DNA from: Adiantum capillus-veneris
Taxonomy: Eukaryota > Streptophyta > Polypodiopsida > Polypodiales > Pteridaceae
Assembly (NCBI GenBank): GCA_014529385.2
Contig: CM043960.1
Coordinates: 117,622,043 to 117,686,042, forward strand
DNA length: 64,000 nucleotides
Direction of reading: 5' to 3'
Shown piece after piece: positions 21,808 to 33,679 of this stretch. Every line of letters starts with the position of its first letter. Within the stretch, counting starts at the first letter, position 1. The notes under the pieces were generated by a model that saw only the letters and a program-made list of their open reading frames with translations, had not been told where the DNA came from and made no database searches. The position numbers and the translations under genes are program-made.

Positions 21808-22360
21808 ATGCATGGTATGAAAAACACTGAAAAAGACTCCGTTTTACTACATGATAATATTTCTGAATCTTCTTGTGCAACATGTAGGTGTCAAGTTACA
21901 ATGACAAGATAAAGATGCTACTATTACTTCATTACTTGATTAAATGTCAATTCTCGCCTTGGTTTTCTTGCTCCTCTGACTCCTTGATCAGCTTTGCTTT
22001 CTTGTCCTCCCTCTCAAGAGTGAAGTATAGTGATTTTGTGAGCCTTAGAAGTAGTTATGATAGAAAACTTTGTGGGGTAATCTTGAAATAGAGAACTTAG
22101 ATAGCCAAATGACTCGTTTAAGGTCAAAGTTCTCCACCATACTGTACTGGTAGCTAATTCTAATGTTCAAATTACAATTGTTGGTTATGTCTTCCCTCCT
22201 ACCCTCAAACACACACCTAGTGCTACTGCTTTTTTTTTTGGAAGGTGAGATACACTTTGAAGTGAAGGTGACTTTAGGGACTCGATGCTAGTCACTCACT
22301 CTATGGGCTTACAAACATTCTACACGCCTCCAGGGATCTCTTGCCACATTGTGACTTATC

Positions 22361-22507
22361 TCAGCTTTTGTGAGGGAGGCGCCGCATACCTAGCTAGGTA
22401 TGATTGGAGGGTAGGGGACTGCCGGCCCGGTTTGGGGGGGGGGTCCCCTACCCCCAATCGTACATAGCTAGGTATGCGGTGCCTCTCGAGCAGAAGCTCA
22501 TGATGTT
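22361..22507. repeat. Hairpin (foldback) repeat, copy 2
   Basis: Same structure as 21653-21807. The outer left arm is shortened, and a run of 10 G (22434-22443) sits in the loop. Confidence 0.8.
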
Positions 22508-22590
22508 ATGCATTGTATGAAAAACAATGAGAAGGACTCAGTTTTCCTATATGAGAAAATTTCTAAATCTTCTTGTGGCTATAGAATTGA

Positions 22591-23358
22591 TCAATACTCA
22601 CGAAAAAGTTCAGGTTCGTGCGCTGGTGGAACCCAGTCGTAGATACTATCGTCTTCATCCGTATCGCTATCACCAATGCTCGCACCACCGCTGTCACCAT
22701 TGCCACCACCGCTGTCGCCATCGCTACCACTGCTACTTGCACTGCTTTCACCATCGCTACCACTGCTACCACTGCTTTCACCATCGCTGGGGTTCTGATC
22801 GACCGGACTTGGCCCCGAGGTCAAATCGAGAGAGCGGTGGAAAAACTCATGCATGAGGAACTCATCGCAGAGGACGAGAAGGGCAAGGAAGTCTTGACAC
22901 GTTGTGCACATGAGGGGAAGGAGGGGAGAGGCGGAGCCGGTGGAGCAGGCCAGCTCGTAGATCTGCCGAACGCCGTGGGACGCCACGATATTGAAGAGGT
23001 GCAAGCTTCTGAGGAGTGTGGTGTAGAGGCACGCAGCGTTCACAGCGGTGTAAAGGTAGGCATTAAAGGGGCTCTGCTGGGCGCCAGCTCCGGCTTCCGG
23101 CGGCCAGTCGCTGCGGAGGAAATCGAAGAGGCGCTCTCTGCACAACTGTCGCAGAAATTGCTGGATCTTTGCGATGTATGCCGGTATTTCCGACCGGATC
23201 ATCGTCCTGATGAGAGTGTAGCGGCTCGCATTCAGTGGACCCCAAGGCTGCGTGTCTGCATCCGACAGCCACGTGAGGGACTCTGATGCCACCTCCATAT
23301 CCCATCTGCCACTAACCTGCCACATCTGGTCCGGCCATGTGTCCGGATTGCTCATCAT
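22591..23358 (-). CDS. Unrecognised intronless gene A (255 aa)
   Basis: The frame runs from tandem ATGs at 23358/23355 to a TGA at 22591 with no interruption. I do not recognise the family. The first about 150 residues are helical with a Trp-rich start (TW, MWQ, RWD, TWL), a segment with IPAYI, a hydrophobic helix ending SLHLFN, and a helical segment holding five Cys. Then comes a long Ser/Gly/Asp low-complexity stretch (SGSDGESS type repeats), and the C terminus is acidic with IYDWV. There is no signal peptide or clear membrane span. GC content is much higher than the flanks. A GA-rich leader directly precedes the ATG. It may be a distant relative of gene B (47143-48024). Confidence 0.6.
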   Translation of the reverse strand: MMSNPDTWPDQMWQVSGRWDMEVASESLTWLSDADTQPWGPLNASRYTLIRTMIRSEIPAYIAKIQQFLRQLCRERLFDFLRSDWPPEAGAGAQQSPFNAYLYTAVNAACLYTTLLRSLHLFNIVASHGVRQIYELACSTGSASPLLPLMCTTCQDFLALLVLCDEFLMHEFFHRSLDLTSGPSPVDQNPSDGESSGSSGSDGESSASSSGSDGDSGGGNGDSGGASIGDSDTDEDDSIYDWVPPAHEPELFREY

Positions 23359-23498
23359 CTCTCTCTGCCTCTCTGTCTCTCGCCGGCTGCTCGGCACTCA
23401 ATCGACACCGTGACCTTTCAACCTTGGCCTAATTAGGGCACTACGGAATGAAAACAAAATGGCTGTGTGAGTTGTAATTTCAAGTTGTAAACTTGTGC

Positions 23499-23499
<1 letters not shown>

Positions 23500-23546
<47 letters not shown>
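23500..23546. repeat. (TC)n microsatellite upstream of gene A
   Basis: About 23 TC units, 140-190 bases upstream of the gene A start, between the gene and the SINE-like unit. Confidence 0.95.
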
Positions 23547-23547
<1 letters not shown>

Positions 23548-23860
23548 AAAAAAAAGGCCATTTTCAAGTTCGGCTATATGTACCATGCACAACACCCAAT
23601 TGTGAAGTCCCACACCCTCGAGACTAAGTAACACAAAGCATTCAACGAGGGGTGGTGAGGGAATCGACGACTCGGAAGTCCAAGGTGGGATCTCGAGGTG
23701 GACTAAACCCAGGCATCGTGCAAATCGAGGTAAACGGGAATTGGGGCAATGCAAAAAAATTAGGGCTCCATCACCTGGTTTTGAACCCACAACTTCGAAG
23801 CAGCTCATGTTTTGGTTCACATGGACTAACCAACTTACCCGCACGCACATGATGTACCCT
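23547..23860 (-). mobile_element. Candidate tRNA-derived SINE
   Basis: On the minus strand the unit opens with an A-box-like AAGTTGGTTAG and has a B-box GGTTCAAAACC about 50 bases further on, the internal RNA polymerase III promoter layout of tRNA-derived SINEs. It ends in a run of nine T next to the (TC)n tract. No target duplication was resolved, so the borders are approximate. Confidence 0.5.
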
Positions 23861-23885
23861 TGCTTGTTTTCATGACCCTTTATTG

Positions 23886-24355
23886 TAAGCTCAGCCAACG
23901 TGCGTTGCTCGAGTTTAAGGGGGTTTAATTTGTTCTTGGGTTTTGTTTTAGTGTGACATCTCCAACTGCGATTTCACTGGTTTTTCTGATGTACTTGCAA
24001 GCCATGGATCCCCTCACTACCCCTCATTAAATGCACCGTGTTCTTTAGTCGTGAGGGTCGTGCAACCTTACTGGGTGTTGTAGAGTGTAGACTATTTACA
24101 CTAGCTCTTAAAGACGCTCAATGTCTATTGGTGTTGCCTAAGATTTTCCCCTTATCCGCCAAAATTCTAGAGAAACCCTTTTAAAACTGCTTTGATTAGA
24201 ATATGCCATACTTTAGAGATGTGATTAGTAGTAGTAAGTATAGTCACTACACACTTGGAGCAATAGGGTATGAGTTGGCCATATTGTGCGAGTTTTATTT
24301 ATTTATGATATTTTAATGGAAAATTTAATTTTCTCCTTTGCAAACTAGTAAACAA
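23886..24355. other. No gene seen
   Basis: AT-rich spacer between the SINE-like unit and CACTA 2, with no supported coding, repeat or RNA feature. Confidence 0.6.
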
Positions 24356-24560
24356 CACTACAACATAATATCAAGATATCGACGTAATATATATCGACGG
24401 TCGTACCTTTCCACGTGGTTATCGACGTACTTGTATCCCGTCGATATATGCGTCGGAATACCCGTCGATATGCGCGTCGAAATACACGTGGCAAGGCATA
24501 GTTTTCCATACGTATATCGACGGATATTACCATGAGTATATCGACGCAGATTTCGACGCA
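24356..24560. repeat. Left terminus and subterminal repeats of CACTA 2
   Basis: About ten copies of ATCGACG or CGTCGATA-type motifs in both orientations follow CACTACAACATAATATC. They are the counterpart of the CGTCGCTAT motifs in CACTA 1 and share the CGTCG core. Confidence 0.8.
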
Positions 24561-24689
24561 AAAAATTGAGGAAAAAAAAAGGGAAACTCGCGCGCAGGCG
24601 GCCATTTTCGCCTGTGACGCGCTCAGATCTCTTGGTCGAAACCTGTTGCGCAGTTATTATGAAACCCTCCCCCCCCCGCACAACCCCTC

Positions 24690-26140
<1,451 letters not shown>

Positions 26141-26224
26141 TCTAGAAGAAACTATGGAACTAAAAGAGGCAAAGGGGTTTTGCCCGCTACATGCATTGCC
26201 ATGTACACCTCGGAGTGCACGCAT

Positions 26225-26345
26225 GTGTCTACCCATATAGGATTTGACCAATAAAGACGAGATTTTGACCCGGTGGTCCTGATCTCCGTACACCTCTGGA
26301 CCGAGGTGTACGGAGATCGGGCAAGACTAGAGAATGCGAGGTAGT
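26225..26345 (+). promoter_or_regulatory. Conserved upstream block of CACTA 2 with perfect hairpin
   Basis: GATCTCCGTACACCTC, a 6-base loop (TGGACC) and the exact complement occupy 26281-26318: a 16-bp stem. The block also holds GACCAATAAAGACGAGAT and GACTAGAGAATGCGAGGTA. The same order of elements is present upstream of the CACTA 1 transposase. It ends 51 bases before the transposase ATG. Confidence 0.65.
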
Positions 26346-26395
26346 TTACATTGTGAGGAGTATATATATTAAAACAACATTCATAATCATTGTAG

Positions 26396-29300
26396 ATGGC
26401 AACGTCATCAACTAACATGGAGGAAAAGATTGCATGCTCGTGCATGCTCTGCAAGTATCAAATCCTGCGCAAGCGTAGGATATGTAACGAGCATGTGCAC
26501 AAGTACGGAGAGTTTGCTAGAGAAACCGTACAGAATCTACGATACAACTCCTACGGAACGGGCATTGATTTTCGCGACATAGCACCTACATCTGAGAGAG
26601 AGAAAAAAAGGATTATGCGTGAAGGTCCGACCAATATAGAGCCAAGGATGGAAGCAGAAAAGGGCTTACAGACAGAAGACAACGACATGGAGCAGATGCT
26701 GGATGCCTTCTTCCAGAGAAGCGAGGAGAACGCTAACGAAGCAGCACCAGAAGCCGTGCGCCTATCTCCTGAAGACATGTTGAGGAAGTTGGCACGTCAA
26801 CCAATCTATGAAGGCGCCAAAATATCTGTGCTTCGTACTTGTGTGGCGTTTTTGAATCTTCAGTCAGTGTACGGGTGGTCAGATGCAAGCGTCACTGCTT
26901 TGTTTAGGTACGTAATTTATAAAATAGATTTTTCGATTGCAACGATGATGTGCTTGGGGAGCTTTTTAATTTAATGTGGCTTAAACAGGTTGTTCGGGGA
27001 GCAACTTCTCCCGACTGGCAATGAAATGCCCCCCTCCAGGCTAGACGCAAAGCAACTATTGACCTCAGTTGGCTTGGACTACAACAAGATTCATGCATGT
27101 CCAAATGATTGCATTCTTTTTTGTAATGAATTCGCAGATTGTCTGTCGTGTCCTAAGTGCGGAGCAATGTGCTACAAACAAGATGTGGTTGGCGAGACAG
27201 TGCTAGCTAAAGTGTTGCGGCATTTCCCCATTATTCCTAGGATAAAAAGCATGTTTCGTTGTGGTTCCATTGCAAAGTTGATGCGGTGGCATTCTACGAA
27301 TAAATCCACTGACGCAACATTTAGGTTTCCCGCTGATTCAAAGGCTTGGAGGCACATTGAAGATACCTGGCCACATTTTAAGAGTGAACCATGCAATTTG
27401 CGTTTGGGCATGGCAATGGATGGAGTCAATCCATTTGGCTTGAGAAGCTTGTCATGGAGTACTTGGCCTGTGTGCCTTATCAATTACAACCTCCCGCCGT
27501 GGCTTGCCATCAAGAAGGGTCATTTGATATTAAGCTTGATTGTACCTGGTAAGTTCAAGGCAAAAAACATGGATGTTTATCTAGCTCCACTAGTTGACGA
27601 GCTCCAAGAGTTATGGCATGGGATCGACATAGCAAATGCGATTGAACCAGTAGGACAACATCATGCAAGGATCCATGGACTTCTTATGTGGACTATGCAT
27701 GATTGGCCAGGATACAAAGAAGCTTCTGGTAATGGTTCTTGATTTACAAAATTATCGCTATTCGCAAGCACTTTGCCTTGGCCTGAATCATGCTTTAATA
27801 TATGCAGGGCTTACAACTTCGGGATACAATGCATGTCCCATTTGCGGGCCGTCTTTGGATGTGCGCTATTTTGCCTCTCTTCGAAAGACAATTTATCATG
27901 GCCACCACTGCTATCTTCCAGATGGCCATCACTTAGGCGAAGGTCAGCTTGGTCGCGTCGAATGTCGTCCTATGCATGTACAAGAGTGGCGTCGCCGATG
28001 GGAGCAACATGAGGGGCAACCTGTTCTAGGAATGAAATGTTTGTTTATTCTCTATACCTTGCCGTACTGGGGTGATCTACTAATTAACCATTTGCTGGAT
28101 CCAATGCATATATTCAAGAATGTGGGAGAGCTCCCATGGAAGTCAATCATGGGAATGAAAGACAATCGAGCTTCACGAGATGATTGCAATCAGTTGGAAA
28201 GATGCCAGAGCTGTGGCCTTTCACCAATGCAGCTGGCCAAACAAAGCTTCCAAGAGCGCCATGGGTATTGCTAAAAAGCGAGGAGCGACAAGTTAAAAGG
28301 GTGATTTCAGAGTTCAGGACGCCAACAGGATATATGTGATGTTTCAAGACAGCATTCACCCGTGATGATCAACTGTCAGGACTGAAATCGCACGACTGGC
28401 CTAAGTTCTTGCAATTCATTCTTCCAATTGCGATCAAGGGGTGTTTAACGGAGGAAGTGCGGACCTGCATATACAAGATTTGAGAGCTAGTGCGATGGAT
28501 CTCTTCCAAGGAGATACGAGAGGAATCTCTTGCAGTCGCAAGGGCTAACTCCATTGAGGCAATTTGCATGATTGAGAAGTATCTACCCACGAGCTGCCTA
28601 ACTATCCAAATGCACTTGCTCGTCCATGTAGTAGATGAGGTTGCAGTGGAAGGTACAGTCCACAACCGTTGGATGTTCTTTCTAGAGCGGTTCATGAAAA
28701 CACTTAAGGGTTTTGTTCGCCAAAAAGCGCATCCAGAGGGGAGCATGGTAGAAGGATGGCTGGTGCAAGAGTCTCTTGTCTTGACGACCGAATTTCTATC
28801 CGTTTCTGACCCAGAAATGCCTCGACTGTGGAGCGATGAGGAGGATGCAAGACTGGTGGGAGAGGAGCCGCAAGGGCAAGGGGTGCCGAAGAAAATGAAC
28901 GACGCCATGCGAGAAAAGATCATGAAGTTCTATATACTAAATTCAGAGCCGATGCAAAAATGGCTTGAAAGGTACAAAGAAGAGAAATAAATACGCAATA
29001 GGGAGCGACACGATTTCAGGCGAAGCCGAACGACTAGAGGCTTATCCTTGCCAGACTATCTTTCTCCTCTACCTGAATTCCCTACAATGGCATGGTTGGA
29101 CAAGACAGTGAGAGCAGCTCGACAGATCGGAGAACCCATATCTCTAGAAGAGGAAGAGTTGGCTATTGGATGTGATTGGAAGTATCATACATACATGGAA
29201 CTGTGGTCGCATGGAAAGCATTTCAGAACACAACAAATTGACAGCAGAAGAAACACGTTTGACAGTGGGATAATGGTTAATTTCATGCAAAAGAGCAGGG

Positions 29301-29890
29301 CCAGTGCTAGAGACACGAATGAGAGCACTAGCAACCTGGATTACTGTGGTCTTGTGTCAAATATCCTGAAAGTCAGCTTCAGGCGGTTTGAGATGTTTTT
29401 GTTGGATGTGAATTGGTTCAAGGTGATTACTTCTGATCGCAATGCAACGGTACGCAGAGATGGAAACAAGCTTGTGCAAATAGATTCTACAAAGGTTTGG
29501 ACAGATGCGAGTGACACATTTGCTCTCCCTGAACATTGCGAGCAAGTGGTCTTTGTAGTGGACCCTCGAGAGCAACAATGGTGGTTTGTGGTTCAGGCTG
29601 CTCCAAGAAATAAACAAGTATTTGAAGGGCAAGAGCTCCTGGAGGAAAGTCGGTCAGAGGACACAGATACTGCTGTGACATTAGATGAGATGGACGAAGG
29701 TATGGCAGAGGAAGCTGACAGATATACGAGGGATGATGCAGACGAGGCAGATATGACATTTATAGATGAAGATGCAATGGATGAAGACAATCTGCCAGAA
29801 CGAGTTGGGGTAGAGTTATGTCTGCAATTAGAGATAGACAATGATATGGTGCAAGATCTTATCGATGATGCCTCACTCGTCGAGGCCTAG
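26396..29890 (+). pseudogene. CACTA transposase TNP2, decayed copy
   Basis: Exon 1 26396-26907 (Cys-rich CSCMLCKY N terminus), exon 2 26989-27728 (NDCILF, LAMDGVNPFG, INYNLPPW), exon 3 from 27808 on. Exon 3 runs without further introns through HLLDPMHIFKNVGE, DUF4218 (VHNRWMFFLERFMKTLKGFV) and DUF4216 (ALPEHCEQVV, QQWWFVV) to a stop at 29888-29890. Lesions: a frameshift near 28205, TGA near 28338, TGA near 28482, TAA near 28988. It aligns along its whole length with the CACTA 1 transposase, but three introns present there are missing here. Confidence 0.85.
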
Positions 29891-29894
29891 GCCT

Positions 29895-29989
29895 GTAAGT
29901 GTTTGTATGAAGATGTTGATTTAAAATTAAGCTTAAAGTTAATTTAAACAAAGGTGTTCTGACACTTTCTTTTACTTTATTTGTGCAGG
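29895..29989 (+). other. Candidate intron linking tnp2 3' UTR to the second gene
   Basis: A donor CTGTAAGTG lies five bases after the tnp2 stop and an acceptor TTGTGCAG lies eight bases before the next ATG (29998). In CACTA 1 an acceptor also abuts the second ATG. Confidence 0.5.
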
Positions 29990-29997
29990 ACTTTAGT

Positions 29998-31121
29998 ATG
30001 GCAGACCAGTTTCCAGATCCCGCTTCTATGAGTGCAGATGCATTTATGGGCTTTGTCTCACGAATGACGCCCAATCAGATGGCAGAGGCGTCTCAGTACT
30101 GGGTAGCCAGAGGCACAGGTACTACGCCTCCGGGATTCACACCCGAGGGTCCGACGCCTAGGGGGGGGGGGGACGCCTACGGGTACGATGCCTGCGAGGT
30201 CTCCCATCATGGCCGCTTCGACACCTAGGGGTGCGGCAGAGGCGGGTACGTCCTCATCTCCGCAGCACAGGCGCACTTGCCGATCTCGACGATCTTCAGG
30301 TGGAGGTGGTGGTTGTTGTGGAGGATGGTCCACAGATGCTTCGACCCCTCCTCGCTCACGACCCCCGTCCTACCCAGGCACACCTCTCGACACACCTCTT
30401 GGCACACCTCGGACACCTTGGGGGGCACACGATCCTAGTGTATCCAAGCTCTATACTGTACGGGTAGATGGTTCTATTGACATGGATAGAGTCGAGACTG
30501 AGATGAGACAGCGGATTCGCCAGCTCGCGGAGCTGTAGTTTTCAACCAGCATTCTAACGCCTTGGCCTGACTAGGATCACGACAAAATCAGTTATATAGT
30601 GGAGACCATCATGAGAGAGTATCAGCCTGCTCCGAGTTCAAAGGATGTTCTGAGGAGGTGGATCAAGGGTGTTGCACGAGACACGTGAAACATCGACGAG
30701 ATGCAGCTCGGCAGGCTTTTAGGACCGGCTCACCAAAGCCTTCGGGCATCCCACATGAGACGTGGCAGCAAATCAAGGAGGATGAGCGGAGAGCGGATAC
30801 GCGGTTCAGACAGCAGCGTCATGCCACACAGATACGACAGATGACCAGGGGGACATCTCATCTTGGCAGCAGAGGCTTCGACACCTTTCGCTATGAGTTT
30901 GTGAGTTTCCAATCCAATCCTAGCTATGGTGTTTTTTTAAACATGATGAATCATGTATTCTTATTACTTTGATTTTTGTGTAAACACAGAATCTTGCAAT
31001 GCATCGAGCCCCGACATGCCAGGAGGAGACATATGGATATCGCAGAGGTATCTATGAAGTATTGAATGATCTTGATGCTTTAGGAGAGCCTGTAGACTGG
31101 GAGGCCTTAGAGTCTCGCTGA
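29998..31121 (+). pseudogene. CACTA second protein (Transposase_24-like), decayed
   Basis: Starts at the ATG 29998 with an acidic/Met-rich segment, then the same Pro/Thr linker (TPLDTPLGTP) and GGGGGCCGG stretch seen in the CACTA 1 homologue. A 12-G run (30161-30172) puts the frame out by one. Further breaks are a TAG after LAEL (near 30538), a second TAG near 30572 and a frameshift near 30660. The conserved SHLGSRG motif precedes a GTGAGT donor at 30901. The last exon, 30990-31121, ends in TGA. CACTA 1 has an extra intron within this last exon. Confidence 0.75.
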
Positions 31122-31304
31122 TTGATTGAGGTGAGACGTTAATATGTGTGAGTTGATTTAATTAAATAAGTATATGTGAAGTAATATAAATACTAATTTT
31201 GTGACTTGTCCTATGTGTAGGTTGTGACGCCTAGTCATCAATGGATTTCATATATATGTTTTGTGAGACATAGATATGCTTCTGTGTCTCTTTTTTGTAT
31301 AAAC

Positions 31305-31575
31305 ATATATGGTTATGGTTATTGTTTTCCTTATGGTTATGATTATTGTCATTGTATAGACATGGCTATGATTATTGTTCTTGTATAGACATGGTTATGA
31401 TTATTGTTTTGTTTATGGTTATGTTTAACTTTCTGGTTATGCTTATGGTTATTGTTTTGTTTATGGTTATGGTTATTTGCATTATGGTTTTGATCAATAT
31501 GGTTATGGATGGTTATGGTTTTGCACAAAGTTCATTATGGTTATGGTTTTAAGTTGGTTATGGTTTTGCACAAAG
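31305..31575. repeat. TTATGGTTATGGTT-type minisatellite
   Basis: Loose tandem array of 6-bp TATGGT units with longer interspersed TTATTGTTTTGTTTATGG repeats, downstream of the second CACTA 2 gene. Confidence 0.8.
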
Positions 31576-31736
31576 TTCATTTCATTTCTTTCATTGGCCT
31601 TAAATCTTATGTGAGATCCTACATGGATAGCATGTAGGAGACGTATACATATGGTTTTTTTTTTAAAAGTTTATGTTAAAACAAAGGGAACTCTGTCAAA
31701 ATTTTTGCGGGAGCACGGTTGATTTTGGTGCTGCTC

Positions 31737-31830
31737 GATTTCTTGGGCAGAGGACAGGCAGTTTGACTGTGGCTGTGTCCATCTTTTCATTGGGCCAGGC
31801 CAGGCTACCTGTCCTCTCCCCAAGAAATTT
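31737..31830. repeat. 25-bp inverted repeat near the CACTA 2 right end
   Basis: GATTTCTTGGGCAGAGGACA (31737 on) pairs with a near-complement at 31805-31830 across a 43-base loop. Confidence 0.7.
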
Positions 31831-31839
31831 TTTTTTGTG

Positions 31840-32014
31840 TTATGGTCGTCGCAATATGCGTAGCTAGGCCCGTCGAAATACGCGTCGATAACAGTACCTT
31901 TCGACGCGTATATCAATACATATTGCGATGTTTTCGTAGGGATGCGTATTTTGACGTTTTTTTTGACGGGCTGCGTCGAAACTTGCATCGAAGTCCCCCT
32001 TTTTTGTTGTAGTG
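31840..32014. repeat. Right terminus and subterminal repeats of CACTA 2
   Basis: Several CGTCGAAATACG and TTTCGACGCGTATAT motifs precede the TTGTTGTAGTG end. Confidence 0.8.
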
Positions 32015-32426
32015 CAAGAAACTATAATTTCTTGGCTTTACGGACCGACTGAAAAAAGAGAAAATTGGCCATTGTCTAGGGAAGTATGCATTTTCACTGG
32101 ATTGGGGGGAGGGGGATTGAGAGTTACATATTGCCTATTTGAAATGATACTAATTGTTAAAAGAGGAAAATGAAAAGGTTGGCAATCGTATGGTAGTAAT
32201 AAGTGCGGTAATAGTCCCTGATATATTATTGCAACTATTACCATGCATATTATCGATAAACCATTACCGCGTTCATTCCCACTACTCTTACTGCACATGC
32301 CAAAAATTATCTCTCTATTTTCCTTTGTTAAACCATGGCAATACTGAGGGATGTGGAGTTTTCCTCTTATAGTTTCTCTGTCCTACCACTCAAATGATGG
32401 GATGATGTGTGTCCCTATCAATTGAC

Positions 32427-32600
32427 ATGCATGGAGGCACATCGAAACTCATTGGTCCGAGTTCGGGCTAGAGCCTCAAGACTTGAGGCTTGGGTTGGAA
32501 AGTGACCGTGTCAATCCCTTTGGCACCAAGTCTACATCATGAAGCACTTGGCCCATGGTGATCATCAACTATAGTATTCCACATTAGGAAAAGTTTAGAC
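32427..32600 (+). pseudogene. Fragment of a third CACTA tnp2 (Transposase_21)
   Basis: One frame reads AWRHIETHWSEFG, then LRLGLESDRVNPFGTKSTS, a stop, then STWPMVIINYSIPH. This matches the core segment present in both complete elements (DGVNPFG, NYNLPPW). The catalytic-context Gly after Asp is replaced by Arg. No ends or other domains were found. Confidence 0.75.
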
Positions 32601-33660
32601 TCAAATTTGGTCCTTTTAGTATTGGAGAGAGAGAATGTTGCATGACCAATGGAGGGCGGCTTACCGTAACAGTAGCTCGTTTTTTTCTTATTTTTGTGTC
32701 AAATTTTTACATTTTCAAAAAACAATTGTTAGTTGTTTTAAAACTTTTTATAACAATGTATGTTGAGATTTCCTTGAATCTCTTTGCGGTCAACATCGAA
32801 TACAGGACAAATGTGGCATAATTCACTCTCAATGCAATTGTGCACACTTTTTTGATATGAGAGATTTCATGCTATTGTCACTCATTCATCCACTTGCACT
32901 CACCTTACTATTCTACTTGCATTTGACTGCTTTCTATTTCTGCTCAGTGACACTACTAAACACTCTCCCTCTCTATGCTGTGTTGTGCATCTTAACCTCA
33001 GATCTTAACTTCATCAAAGAAGCACTAATGGAGAACATAAGACCTCAACGACCATCCACAAGTATTAAGTATATAGAAATATTTATTAGCTTTGATGTGG
33101 ACAATGGTCGTTGGCTTTCCACCACCATTACAATTGGAAGTTGGGTTCTCCTACAGACGAGAAAGAGAAAGTGCACGAAAATTGAATTTATGAAATAGCC
33201 ACAAAGGTAGGGTGAAAGAATTTCTCTTGTCATAAATGAGAAAAAAAGTCAAGGAGGTGCTCATTGAACACACACATATGCACTCAGATCTATGTTTGAG
33301 AGCATCCCGGATAGGGTTTCTAGCTCACCGACTAAACTATGCGTTTACTAGCATCCACTGAAGATTTTTATATTCAATGTTTAGCTTGTGTTTAAATTTT
33401 TTGTTGCAGATATCTATCCCTTGCACAAAGAAGATTGAAAATCAATGGATTGAATTATATGCATTTTTAATGTATTCCATATATTGATGGACAAGTTACT
33501 GTATAAGACGCAAATAAAATACAAATTTTCTTGCGAGCACAAATGTTTTTTTGAGTTCAACTCAACTTCTCTTTACACTTGTACACTTAATTGTCCAATT
33601 CAACATATTTAATTCGTAACTCTCGTTTACAATAGTGGAGGAGATTCCTTCTATGCTTGA
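32601..33660. other. No gene seen
   Basis: AT-rich DNA. A 113-aa plus-strand open frame at 32857-33198 has no recognisable domain and looks accidental. Confidence 0.55.
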
Positions 33661-33679
33661 TTATCATGACTAGAATGTA

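Noticed and set aside
22618-23286. 222-codon plus-strand frame opposite gene A
   Set aside because: Its Ala/Thr-rich start is the complement of the Ser/Gly/Asp repeats of gene A, it lacks an ATG-context leader, and the minus-strand protein has the better amino-acid pattern. Not fully excluded.
32857-33198. 113-codon frame with a hydrophobic start resembling a signal peptide
   Set aside because: AT-rich DNA gives Leu/Phe/Ile runs by chance; no homology or context supports a gene.
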